A stretch of DNA of 64,000 nucleotides, taken from Lentzea kentuckyensis. GTDB lineage: Bacteria > Actinomycetota > Actinomycetes > Mycobacteriales > Pseudonocardiaceae. The position numbers and the translations under genes are program-made. The stretch covers positions 186,001-250,000 of the forward strand of contig NZ_MUYM01000016.1 in assembly GCF_002150765.1 (NCBI RefSeq), in the 5' to 3' direction. The notes under the pieces are model-generated. The model had not been told where the DNA came from and made no database searches. It saw only the letters and a program-made list of their open reading frames with translations. Below, one piece after another: positions 26,592-33,650 of this stretch (its first letter is position 1; each line of letters starts with the position of its first letter).

Positions 26592-28025
26592 TCAGTTGAG
26601 CAGGGCCTGGATCGGGCCCAGTGCGAAGTAGACGATGAACGCGGCCGCCACGATCCACATCAACGGGTGGATGCCGCGGGCCCGTCCGGTCAGCGCCCTG
26701 AGTAGCACGTAGCTCACGAAGCCCGCGCCGATGCCGTTCGCGATCGAGTAGGTGAACGGCATGACCACGATCGTCAGGAACGCGGGCAGGGCGATGGTGA
26801 AGTCGCTGAAGTCGATCTCGCGAACCTGCATCATCATCAGCGCGCCGACGATCACCAGTGCGGGCGCGGCCGCTTCGATCGGCACGACCTCGTAGAGCGG
26901 CGTGAAGAACATCGCGAGCAGGAAGAGCACGCCGGTCACGACGTTCGCGAGGCCCGTGCGCGCGCCCTCCGCGATGCCGGACGCCGATTCGATGTAGACG
27001 GTGTTCGACGAGCTGGACGCGGCACCGCCGGCCACCGCGCCGAGGCCGTCGACGAACAGCGCCTTGCCGACGTTCGGCAGCTGGCCGTCCTTGTCGATGA
27101 GGTCCGCTTCCTTGCCCAGGCCGGTCATCGTGCCGACCGTGTCGAAGAAGTCGGTGAGCACCAGCGTGAAGACGATGAGGGCCGCGGCCAGCGCCGGGAG
27201 TCGCGTCCAGGCGCCGAACGACACGTCGCCGAGCAGGCTGAGGTCCGGCACGCCGAAGACGTGGTCGGGCAGTGCGGGGTAGCCGAGGTTCCAGCCCTTG
27301 GCGTTCGTGCCGGCGGACGGACCGGCCTTGACGAGTGCTTCGAGGATGATCGCGAAGATCGCCGTGCTCACGATGCCGATGAGGATCGCGCCCTTGATCC
27401 TGCGCGCGAACAGCACACCGGTGACCACCAACCCGACCACGAACACCAGCGTCGGCCAGCTCGCGATCGATCCGTTGATGCCCAGCCCGACCGGCACGGT
27501 GGTGTTGGCGGCGTCCGGGAGCCTGCGCACGAACCCGGCGTCGACGAGGCCGATGAACGTGATGAACAGGCCGATGCCGACCGCGATGGCGGCCTTGAGC
27601 TCGTTCGGCACGGCGTTGAACACCGCGGTCCGCACACCCGTGACCACCAGCAGGAGCACGACGAGGCCGTTGACCAGGATGAGGCCCATCGCCTCCGGCC
27701 AGCTGACCTTCGCGGCCACGCTGACCGCCACGAACGAGTTGATGCCGAGCCCGGTGGCCAGCGCGAACGGGTAGTTCGCGATCAGTCCGAAGAGGATGGT
27801 CATGACCCCGGCGACCAGCGCCGTCACCGCCGCGACCTGACCGACGGGCAGGATGTTTCCGAGCACGTCCGGGTGCGCCCCCGGCCCCGTCGGCGCGAAG
27901 CTGCCGATGATCAGCGGGTTCAGCACGACGATGTACGCCATCGTGAAGAACGTCACGACACCGCCGCGCACTTCACGCGCCACGGTCGACCCGCGCTCCG
28001 AAATCTTGAAGAACCCGTCCAGCAT
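26592..28025 (-). CDS. AzgA-family adenine/guanine/hypoxanthine permease
   Basis: 477 aa, 12-14 transmembrane segments, NCS2/AzgA-type proton-coupled purine base importer. Typical segments: REVRGGVVTFFTMAYIVVLNP near the N terminus, the TGLGINSF motif, TDFFDTVGTMTG, and SSSNTVYIESASGI carrying substrate-site residues. ATG 28025 is preceded by AAGGAGAGC. It is divergent from a DUF2530 gene with only 16 bp between the starts. Cytoplasmic membrane, purine salvage. Confidence 0.9.
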   Translation of the reverse strand: MLDGFFKISERGSTVAREVRGGVVTFFTMAYIVVLNPLIIGSFAPTGPGAHPDVLGNILPVGQVAAVTALVAGVMTILFGLIANYPFALATGLGINSFVAVSVAAKVSWPEAMGLILVNGLVVLLLVVTGVRTAVFNAVPNELKAAIAVGIGLFITFIGLVDAGFVRRLPDAANTTVPVGLGINGSIASWPTLVFVVGLVVTGVLFARRIKGAILIGIVSTAIFAIILEALVKAGPSAGTNAKGWNLGYPALPDHVFGVPDLSLLGDVSFGAWTRLPALAAALIVFTLVLTDFFDTVGTMTGLGKEADLIDKDGQLPNVGKALFVDGLGAVAGGAASSSSNTVYIESASGIAEGARTGLANVVTGVLFLLAMFFTPLYEVVPIEAAAPALVIVGALMMMQVREIDFSDFTIALPAFLTIVVMPFTYSIANGIGAGFVSYVLLRALTGRARGIHPLMWIVAAAFIVYFALGPIQALLN

Positions 28026-28041
28026 CTGCTCTCCTTACGAT

Positions 28042-28305
28042 GTGTCCGAACGCGACTCCGCCCCACACCCACCGCCGCTGCCGCATCGGCTGGCCGATCC
28101 CGTGCCGGTGGTGCTGGGGGGAACCGCGCTGTGGTTCGTCGGATTTCTGGTCGTTTTTGTCGTCGACCGCTCGAACAGCACCCTGCTCTGGACGACCTTG
28201 TCCGGCGGTCTGCTCGGGATCATCGGCTACGGAGTGTTCTACTGGCAACGCCGGGCCGCGAGGCGAGGGTCACGTGGGGCTCAGCGGGGCCTTGACGACG
28301 CCTAG
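28042..28305 (+). CDS. DUF2530 two-helix membrane protein
   Basis: 87 aa. A proline-rich N terminus (APHPPPLPHRLADPVP) is followed by two hydrophobic helices and a basic tail, the DUF2530 pattern, as in Rv0879c. Start GTG 28042 lies 16 bp from the divergent azgA ATG with no ribosome site, so the message may be leaderless. Two other frames are open here but are not homologous to anything I recognise. Function is unknown. Confidence 0.75.
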   Translation: MSERDSAPHPPPLPHRLADPVPVVLGGTALWFVGFLVVFVVDRSNSTLLWTTLSGGLLGIIGYGVFYWQRRAARRGSRGAQRGLDDA

Positions 28306-28341
28306 TCCGTCGCGGCGGAAGGCAGCTCACGACATGCCGCA

Positions 28342-28371
28342 CGCCCGGCACCGCTAAAACGGTGCCGGGCG
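28342..28371. terminator. Strong hairpin after the DUF2530 gene
   Basis: Perfect 12-bp stem CGCCCGGCACCG / CGGTGCCGGGCG with the loop CTAAAA. It ends the DUF2530 transcript and, from the other side, the lectin remnant. No T-run. Confidence 0.75.
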
Positions 28372-28387
28372 CGGATCAGAACGGCAT

Positions 28388-28540
28388 TCACACCTCGACG
28401 AGGTCCCACCACTGCTGCGGCTTGAAGTTCTTCCGCCACAACTGCACCTTGGCGCCGTCGTTCGGACCGTTGCCGTGTGGGTCGACAACGGCGTTCAGGT
28501 TGTTGCAGGGGGCTTCCCACCGAAGCGAAGTTAGGCTAAC
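28388..28540 (-). pseudogene. Remnant of a secreted ricin-type lectin domain gene (3' end only)
   Basis: A minus-strand frame of 50 codons ends at TGA 28388-28390 and is closed upstream by TAG 28541-28543, with no usable start codon. The translation contains DGAKVQLWRKNF and KPQQWWDLVEV, resembling the last repeat of a ricin B-type beta-trefoil (KVQLW, QxW). It appears to be the tail of a gene whose front has been deleted. Homology is judged by eye only. It lies in the only stretch over 300 bp without an intact gene (28306-28670), together with an iron box and two terminator hairpins. Confidence 0.5.
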
Positions 28541-28544
28541 CTAA
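28526..28544. promoter_or_regulatory. Iron box (IdeR/DmdR1-type) without an intact target gene
   Basis: The 19-mer centred on TTAGGCTAACCTAA matches the actinobacterial iron-box consensus (TTAGGTTAGGCTAACCTAA) at 16 of 19 positions. It is flanked by an imperfect dyad, CCCACCGAAGCGA (28516-28528) and TCGCTTCG plus GTGGG (28551-28565). The nearest genes on either side end here rather than start. Confidence 0.75.
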
Positions 28545-28590
28545 GTCTCGTCGCTTCGTGGTGGGAGCGGCAGTCAGTTCGGGAACGGAC

Positions 28591-28622
28591 GAGGCCCCCG
28601 CTCTGGGCAGAGCGGGGGCCTC
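28591..28622. terminator. Bidirectional terminator after sodF
   Basis: Perfect 14-bp stem GAGGCCCCCGCTCT / AGAGCGGGGGCCTC with a 4-nt loop, 48 nt past the sodF stop. It also closes any plus-strand transcript started at the iron box. Confidence 0.85.
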
Positions 28623-28670
28623 GTCGTATTCAGCGGGCGGGCAGCTTTGTCGGAGCAGCCACCGCCGAAG

Positions 28671-29291
28671 TCAGAGCCGCAGGCCGTTCTGGCCGGCGCG
28701 CGCGGCCTCGAAGCGGGCCGACACGTCCTCCCAGTTGACGACGTTCCACAGTGCCGAGATGTAGTCGGCCTTCAGGTTGCGGTACTGCAGGTAGTACGCG
28801 TGCTCCCAGATGTCGAACGCGAGCAGCGGCGTGGTCGCGATCGACAGGTTGGAGTGGTGGTCCTTGAGCTGCAACGTGACCAGCTTCTGGCCGATCGGCT
28901 CCCACGCGAGGATGCCCCAGCCGGAACCCTGGATCGAGGACGCGGCCGCGTTGAGCTGACCGCGGAACTTGTCGAACGAGCCGAAGTGCTCGTCGATCGC
29001 CGCGGCGAGCTCGCCGACCGGCTTGTCGCCGCCGTTGGGCGAGAGGTTCTTCCACCACACCTGATGCAGCGCGTGGCCGGCCAGGTGGAACGCCAGCGTG
29101 GTCTCCAGGCCGACGATGGAGCCGAAGGACTCCTTGTCGCGGGCTTCCTCGATCTGCTCGAGCGTGTCGTTCGCGCCCTTCACGTAGGCGGCGTGGTGCT
29201 TGCCGTGGTGCAGCTCGTTGATCTCGCCGATGATCGCCGGCTCGAGGTCGCCGTAGTCGTAGTCGAGATCCGGCAGCACGTACTGGGCCAT
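28671..29291 (-). CDS. sodF: Iron/manganese superoxide dismutase, SodF-like
   Basis: 206 aa cytoplasmic Fe/Mn-SOD converting superoxide to peroxide and oxygen. Metal ligands are seen in [14 protein letters not shown] (His), ALHQVWW (His), and [11 protein letters not shown] (Asp and His). [11 protein letters not shown] and NVVNWEDV closely resemble Streptomyces SodF as I recall it. ATG 29291 has GGGAGA upstream; the ATG/GTG further 5' lies in the promoter. A Nur-box-like element lies 31-47 bp before the start, as expected for a Fe-SOD repressed by nickel. It is divergent from the ABC-F gene. Confidence 0.93.
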   Translation of the reverse strand: MAQYVLPDLDYDYGDLEPAIIGEINELHHGKHHAAYVKGANDTLEQIEEARDKESFGSIVGLETTLAFHLAGHALHQVWWKNLSPNGGDKPVGELAAAIDEHFGSFDKFRGQLNAAASSIQGSGWGILAWEPIGQKLVTLQLKDHHSNLSIATTPLLAFDIWEHAYYLQYRNLKADYISALWNVVNWEDVSARFEAARAGQNGLRL

Positions 29292-29321
29292 GACATCTCC
29301 CCAATTGCAATCGCTTGGTAC

Positions 29322-29338
29322 TTGCAACTTACTAGCAA
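29322..29338. promoter_or_regulatory. Nur-box-like element upstream of sodF
   Basis: TTGCAA-CTTAC-TAGCAA, a one-mismatch fit to tTGCaa-N5-ttGCAA. On the sodF strand it spans TAGTAA, a possible -10. A further TTGCAA lies at 29305-29310. It shares the CTTGTTGC and TTGCA blocks with the element before the NRAMP gene. Confidence 0.68.
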
Positions 29339-29382
29339 CAAGGACGAGTTAACCAGTTGCGGAGGCACGTACCGTCGGAAGC

Positions 29383-31035
29383 GTGTCCGTGCTGACAGCC
29401 AGGAACCTTTCGCTGTCGTTCGGTCCGAGGACCGTGATCTCGGAGGTTGATTTCGATGTTTCGCCTGGTGACCGCGTCGGTCTGATCGCGCCCAACGGTG
29501 TCGGCAAGTCGACATTGCTCCGCTTGCTGTCCGGCGAGCTGCGCCCGGAGACCGGATCTGTCTCAAGCACCGGAACCGTCGCGCACCTGACGCAGGAGAC
29601 CCTCCACGTTGCTGGAGAGTCCCTGCGCGACCACCTCGCCCGCCGCACCGGCGTCGCCGAGGCGGAAGCGTGGCTGCAACGTGCGGCCGAAGCGCTCGGC
29701 GAGGGTGGTGGCGACGACTACCCGGACGCGCTCGACCACTGGACCGCGATCGGTGCCGGTGACTTCGGCGAACGTGCGGACGCGGTCTGCGAACGCCTCG
29801 GCCTCAAGGCGGATCTGCTCGACGGCCGTGCGCCGGACGAGCTGTCCGGCGGGCAGCAGGCGCGGCTCCGGCTCGCGGCGGTGTTGCTGACGCGCGCGGA
29901 CGTGCTGTTGCTCGACGAGCCGACGAACGACCTCGACGCCATCGGGCTCGATCTGCTGGAGTCCCACGTCAGCGGGTATCCGGGCGCGATCGTGCTGGTG
30001 AGCCACGACCGGGAGTTCCTGGCGCGCACCACGACCGCGATCGCCGAGCTCGACGAGTTCTCGCACCGGCTCACCGTGTTCGGTGGCGGCTGGGACGCCT
30101 ACGTCGAGGAGAAGGCGAACGCCGGGCGGCGGGCCCAGGAGGAGTACGAGGCCTACGCGGGCAAGCGCGATTCGTTGGTGCAGCGCAGCCGGCAGGTCAA
30201 GGAGTGGTCGCGAAAGGGCGTGCGCCGGGCGACGAGTGCCAAGGCGCGCAACGACGAGCCGGACAAGAACGTCCGCGCGGGCCACAAGCGGGGAGCGGAG
30301 AACCTGACCGCGAAAGCGTCCGTTGTGGACCGTCAGCTGGACCGGCTGGAGGAGGTCGAGGAACCGCGCGAGGCGTGGGAACTGCGGCTCACCCTGCCGT
30401 CGGCCGGGCGCGGCAGCTCGGTGGCGTTCACGTTGCGCCACGCCGTGGTCAGTCGCGGGGAGGTGACGCTCGGGCCGATCGACCTCACGATCGGCGCGGG
30501 CGAGCGGTGGCGGATCACCGGACCGAACGGCTCCGGCAAGTCGACGTTGCTCGGCGCGCTGCTCGGCCGGATCCCACTGGTCTCCGGCGACCGCTCGATC
30601 GGGCCGGGGGTGGTGGTCGGCGAGGTCGATCAACTCCGCGCCGAGTTCGCTTCCGACGCATCGGCGTTGCGGATCGTGGCCGGCGCGACGGGGCTGCCGG
30701 ACGTCGAGGTGCGCACGTTGCTCGCGAAGTTCCGGCTCGGCGCGGACACCGTGCTGCGGCCGGCGCGCGAACTCTCGCCGGGCGAACGAACCCGTGCCGG
30801 TCTGGCCCTGTTGCAAGCTCGTGGCACCACTTGTTTGGTCCTGGACGAACCCACGAACCATTTGGATTTGCCGGCGATCGAACAGCTGGAACAAGCGCTC
30901 GAAAGTTACGAGGGCACGTTGTTGCTGGTCACGCACGATCGGCGGCTGGCTTCGGCCGTGCGGGTGGATCACGAGATCAACGTTCGCGACCTCCTCACGT
31001 TTCCTCGTGTTAAGGGTGGAAGATATGAGTCATGA
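29383..31035 (+). CDS. ABC-F family ATPase (ribosome-acting)
   Basis: 550 aa, two ABC ATPase domains and no membrane helices. Domain 1: Walker A APNGVGKST (about 36-44), signature LSGGQQARL, Walker B LLLDEPTNDLD. Then a charged linker (roughly 230-300, arm-like, with KEWSRKGVRRATSAKARN). Domain 2: GPNGSGKST, LSPGERTRAGL, LVLDEPTNHLD. ABC-F proteins bind the ribosomal E site as translation factors or antibiotic-protection factors; the linker length does not decide which. Its stop overlaps the next gene in ATGA. Divergent from sodF. Confidence 0.9.
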   Translation: MSVLTARNLSLSFGPRTVISEVDFDVSPGDRVGLIAPNGVGKSTLLRLLSGELRPETGSVSSTGTVAHLTQETLHVAGESLRDHLARRTGVAEAEAWLQRAAEALGEGGGDDYPDALDHWTAIGAGDFGERADAVCERLGLKADLLDGRAPDELSGGQQARLRLAAVLLTRADVLLLDEPTNDLDAIGLDLLESHVSGYPGAIVLVSHDREFLARTTTAIAELDEFSHRLTVFGGGWDAYVEEKANAGRRAQEEYEAYAGKRDSLVQRSRQVKEWSRKGVRRATSAKARNDEPDKNVRAGHKRGAENLTAKASVVDRQLDRLEEVEEPREAWELRLTLPSAGRGSSVAFTLRHAVVSRGEVTLGPIDLTIGAGERWRITGPNGSGKSTLLGALLGRIPLVSGDRSIGPGVVVGEVDQLRAEFASDASALRIVAGATGLPDVEVRTLLAKFRLGADTVLRPARELSPGERTRAGLALLQARGTTCLVLDEPTNHLDLPAIEQLEQALESYEGTLLLVTHDRRLASAVRVDHEINVRDLLTFPRVKGGRYES

Positions 31036-31442
31036 CCACCGAGGAGGATTGGCCGGTCGAGCAGACCTGGTCAATGCGCAACACCCACTGGCACGCCTAT
31101 GTGGAGCACACGTCCCTCGACCACGCGTCTCCTCGGCAGGTCCGGCTCGAACGCACGCCTGAGGAAGTGCTCACGTCGCCGGCCGAGGTCGCGGCGTGGC
31201 TGGAGGTCAACCTCCGCAGCGCGACGCGGCCGGAGGAGACCGGGAAGAAGCGGGTGAAGGACGAACGCGACTTCACCGACTCGAACCGCGTGCACGCCTC
31301 GCTGGCGTCCCGCGGCGAGTCGATCTACACCGGGGTGAAGGGCGAGCTGACGCTGGCGGTCGAGGCCGTGACGCCGGACGAATGCCGGATCTCCCACGAC
31401 GGTGCGGACGTTGCGCCGTTGAAGGCAGGCCGTCGCCGCTAG
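31032..31442 (+). CDS. Uncharacterised 136-aa protein coupled to ABC-F
   Basis: Acidic N terminus (MTTEEDWPVEQTWSM), aromatic stretch NTHWHAYVEH, and a C-terminal basic end. I do not recognise the family. ATG 31032 overlaps the ABC-F stop (ATGA), which implies coupled translation and possibly joint function. No signal peptide or membrane helix; probably cytoplasmic. Confidence 0.7.
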   Translation: MTTEEDWPVEQTWSMRNTHWHAYVEHTSLDHASPRQVRLERTPEEVLTSPAEVAAWLEVNLRSATRPEETGKKRVKDERDFTDSNRVHASLASRGESIYTGVKGELTLAVEAVTPDECRISHDGADVAPLKAGRRR

Positions 31443-31477
31443 ATTGACCCCAGGGAATGAACTCTGGGGGGAGTGTC

Positions 31478-32647
31478 GTGAAGCGTTTGTTGCCTGTGCT
31501 GGGCGCGTTGGTGCTGGTCGGTGCCGTTGTCGCGGTGGTGGTGTGGCAACGGTCGGACGCCGCGCCGCCGGCTTCGGTGCCACTGAAGGACTTCGTCGTG
31601 CAGTACGCGGACGGCTCGACGATGTGGAACAGCAAGGACGGCGACCCGAAGTCGCCGCTCGTGCAGCAGGTCCTGGCGGACGTGCGCCAGCAGGCGTCCA
31701 TCCTGCCCGACCAGTTGCGGCAGGTCGGCGGGGTCGTGGTGACGACGATCGACCCGAAGGCGCAGGCGGCCGGAGTCGCCGCGATCGCGCAGGGCCAGTC
31801 GGCGACGCCGCGCTCGCTGACCGCCGTCGATCCGGCCACGGGCGGCGTGGTGGCCTATGTGCCCGGCGCGGATCCCGCTGTCGACTTCGCGGGCGGAGTG
31901 CTCAAGGAGCCCGGAACGGCGTTCCTCCCGATCGACGTGGTCGCGGCGTTGCAGAACGGCAAGACGCTGGACTCGACGTTCGACGGCTCTTCGCCGCGCA
32001 AGGTGGCCGGAGTCCTGGTGCGGAACAAGGGCAACGTGCAGCTCGGCAAGCAGACCACCCTGCGGGAAGCGTTCGCCAAGTCCAGTGAGGTCGTCATGTA
32101 CGACCTGATCTCCAACCAGGTCAGCATCAGGCCGGCCGTGACCGCCGCCCGGCAGGCGGGTGTGCCGGAGACCGTTGTCGTTGCCGGCCAAGAGAAGAAG
32201 CTGCTCGTCGGCGAGGGCGGCGGCCTGCCGAACGCGGGCATCGCGGTCGGCGGGGACCAGGCGGCGATGCGCCCGCTGGACCTGACGACGGTGTACGCGA
32301 CTTTCGCCGCGGGAGGCGTGCACCACAAAACGCATTTCGTCACCAAGATCACCGCAGAGAGCGGCGACCTGCTGTACAAGGCCGTCGAGAGCACCTCGTC
32401 CGCGTTCGACCCGGATGGCGCGCGGAGCAAGGCGATCGCGGAGCAGGTCACGACCGTGCTGAAGGACAACACCCTCTGTCCTGGCGCTGTGTGCAGGACT
32501 GCCACGTACGAGCCCGCGCCGGACAAGCCGAGCAGCCACGTCTGGACCGTCGGGTACACCGGTCGGATGGCGATCACGGTGCTGGCCGGCGGTCCGGACG
32601 CGGAGCTGCCCAGGAACATCTGGCAGAAGTTCGTGGAGCAGACCTGA
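31478..32647 (+). CDS. Membrane-anchored PBP-transpeptidase-like protein with lost catalytic motifs (copy 1)
   Basis: 389 aa. One N-terminal membrane anchor (VKRLLPVLGALVLVGAVVAVVVW), then a domain with class A PBP transpeptidase hallmarks: VVVTTIDPKAQAAGVAAI and LTAVDPATGGVVAYVPG. The SxxK box is replaced by PGTAFLP, the SxN box by AKSSEVV, and KTGT by RTAT, so acylation chemistry looks impossible. A Cys pair (CPGAVC) precedes the last motif. GTG 31478 is selected because it aligns with the second copy and has GGGGGAG upstream. The next gene, 16 nt on, is a shorter paralogue. It probably acts as a structural or regulatory envelope protein. Confidence 0.75.
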   Translation: MKRLLPVLGALVLVGAVVAVVVWQRSDAAPPASVPLKDFVVQYADGSTMWNSKDGDPKSPLVQQVLADVRQQASILPDQLRQVGGVVVTTIDPKAQAAGVAAIAQGQSATPRSLTAVDPATGGVVAYVPGADPAVDFAGGVLKEPGTAFLPIDVVAALQNGKTLDSTFDGSSPRKVAGVLVRNKGNVQLGKQTTLREAFAKSSEVVMYDLISNQVSIRPAVTAARQAGVPETVVVAGQEKKLLVGEGGGLPNAGIAVGGDQAAMRPLDLTTVYATFAAGGVHHKTHFVTKITAESGDLLYKAVESTSSAFDPDGARSKAIAEQVTTVLKDNTLCPGAVCRTATYEPAPDKPSSHVWTVGYTGRMAITVLAGGPDAELPRNIWQKFVEQT

Positions 32648-32663
32648 CCGCTTGGGGGAGCTG

Positions 32664-33650
32664 ATGAGGCGATTCCTGCCTGTGCTGGGTGTGCTGGTGC
32701 TCGTCGGCGCCGTTGCCGCGGCGGTGTGGCAACGGTTTGAGGAGCCGTCGGAGCGTTATGTGGTGCTGCAGTACGCGGACGCCTCGGAGCTGTGGCGGTC
32801 GGGCGAACCGGAGACGCCGCTGGTCCGGCAGATCGTCCGCGAGCTCGGCACGCGGGCGTCGCTGTCGCTGGACCAGCTGCGCAACACCGGTGCCGTCGTG
32901 GTGACGACGATCGACGCGAGGGCGCAGTCCGCTGGGGCGTCGGCGATTCGCGAGAAGTCGGCCGCGCGAACCTCGGTGACCGCCGTCGACCCGGCCAGCG
33001 GTGCGGTGCGGGCCTACGCGCCGGGCAACGATCCCGCGGTGGACTTCGCCGGTGGTGTGGCGAAGGAGCCCGGTTCGGCGTTCTTCCCGTTCACCGCCGC
33101 AGCGGCGGTGCAGGAGGGAAAGCCGTTCGGCGAGGGTGATGCGCAGCGGGCGATCAACGTCGCGCATCGGGCCGGAGTGCCGGAGTTCGCGGACGTCGAG
33201 GGCAGCCGGACGAAGCTGCTCGACGGACCCGGAGGTGTGCTGCGGCCGCTCGACCTGGCGTCGGGCTATGCGACGTTCGCCGCGGAGGGTGTGCACCGGG
33301 ACGCTCACTTCGTCACGCACGTCACCGATGTGCACGGGGCGACGCTCTACCAGGCGTTGGACACGCCGCAGCCGGCGTTCGACCGGGATCCGTTGCGCAG
33401 CAAGGAGATCGCTCAGCAGGTCACCAAGGTTCTGCGGGACGACCCGGTGTGTGGCGACACCAACCCGTACCTGGCGTGCCGGCCCGGCGTGTGGCCGGTG
33501 GACGGACCGGTTCGGCACGCGTGGATGCTCGGGTACACCCCGGAGCTGTCGGTGTCGGTGTTCGTCGGCGGGGACGAGGCCGGCGGCGCCGTTGACGCCG
33601 GCCTGCCCAAGGCCGTCTGGGGAACGTTCCTGGAGAAGCTGAAGCCCTAG
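32664..33650 (+). CDS. Membrane-anchored PBP-transpeptidase-like protein with lost catalytic motifs (copy 2)
   Basis: 328 aa paralogue of the preceding gene with the same anchor (MRRFLPVLGVLVLVGAVAAAVW) and the same landmarks: VVVTTIDARAQSAG, VTAVDPASGAVRAYAPG, DFAGGVAKEPG. SxxK is SAFF, keeping the Ser but losing the Lys. KTG is replaced by RPG within a Cys-flanked loop (CGDTNPYLAC). It lacks a segment of about 40-60 residues present in copy 1, where the SxN region would lie. ATG 32664 is preceded by GGGGGAG. Catalytically inactive by sequence. Confidence 0.75.
   Translation: MRRFLPVLGVLVLVGAVAAAVWQRFEEPSERYVVLQYADASELWRSGEPETPLVRQIVRELGTRASLSLDQLRNTGAVVVTTIDARAQSAGASAIREKSAARTSVTAVDPASGAVRAYAPGNDPAVDFAGGVAKEPGSAFFPFTAAAAVQEGKPFGEGDAQRAINVAHRAGVPEFADVEGSRTKLLDGPGGVLRPLDLASGYATFAAEGVHRDAHFVTHVTDVHGATLYQALDTPQPAFDRDPLRSKEIAQQVTKVLRDDPVCGDTNPYLACRPGVWPVDGPVRHAWMLGYTPELSVSVFVGGDEAGGAVDAGLPKAVWGTFLEKLKP

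Noticed and set aside
28362..28544. 60-codon plus-strand frame in the gene-poor region
   Set aside because: It is antisense to the lectin remnant, ends in the iron box, and shows no ribosome site or homology.
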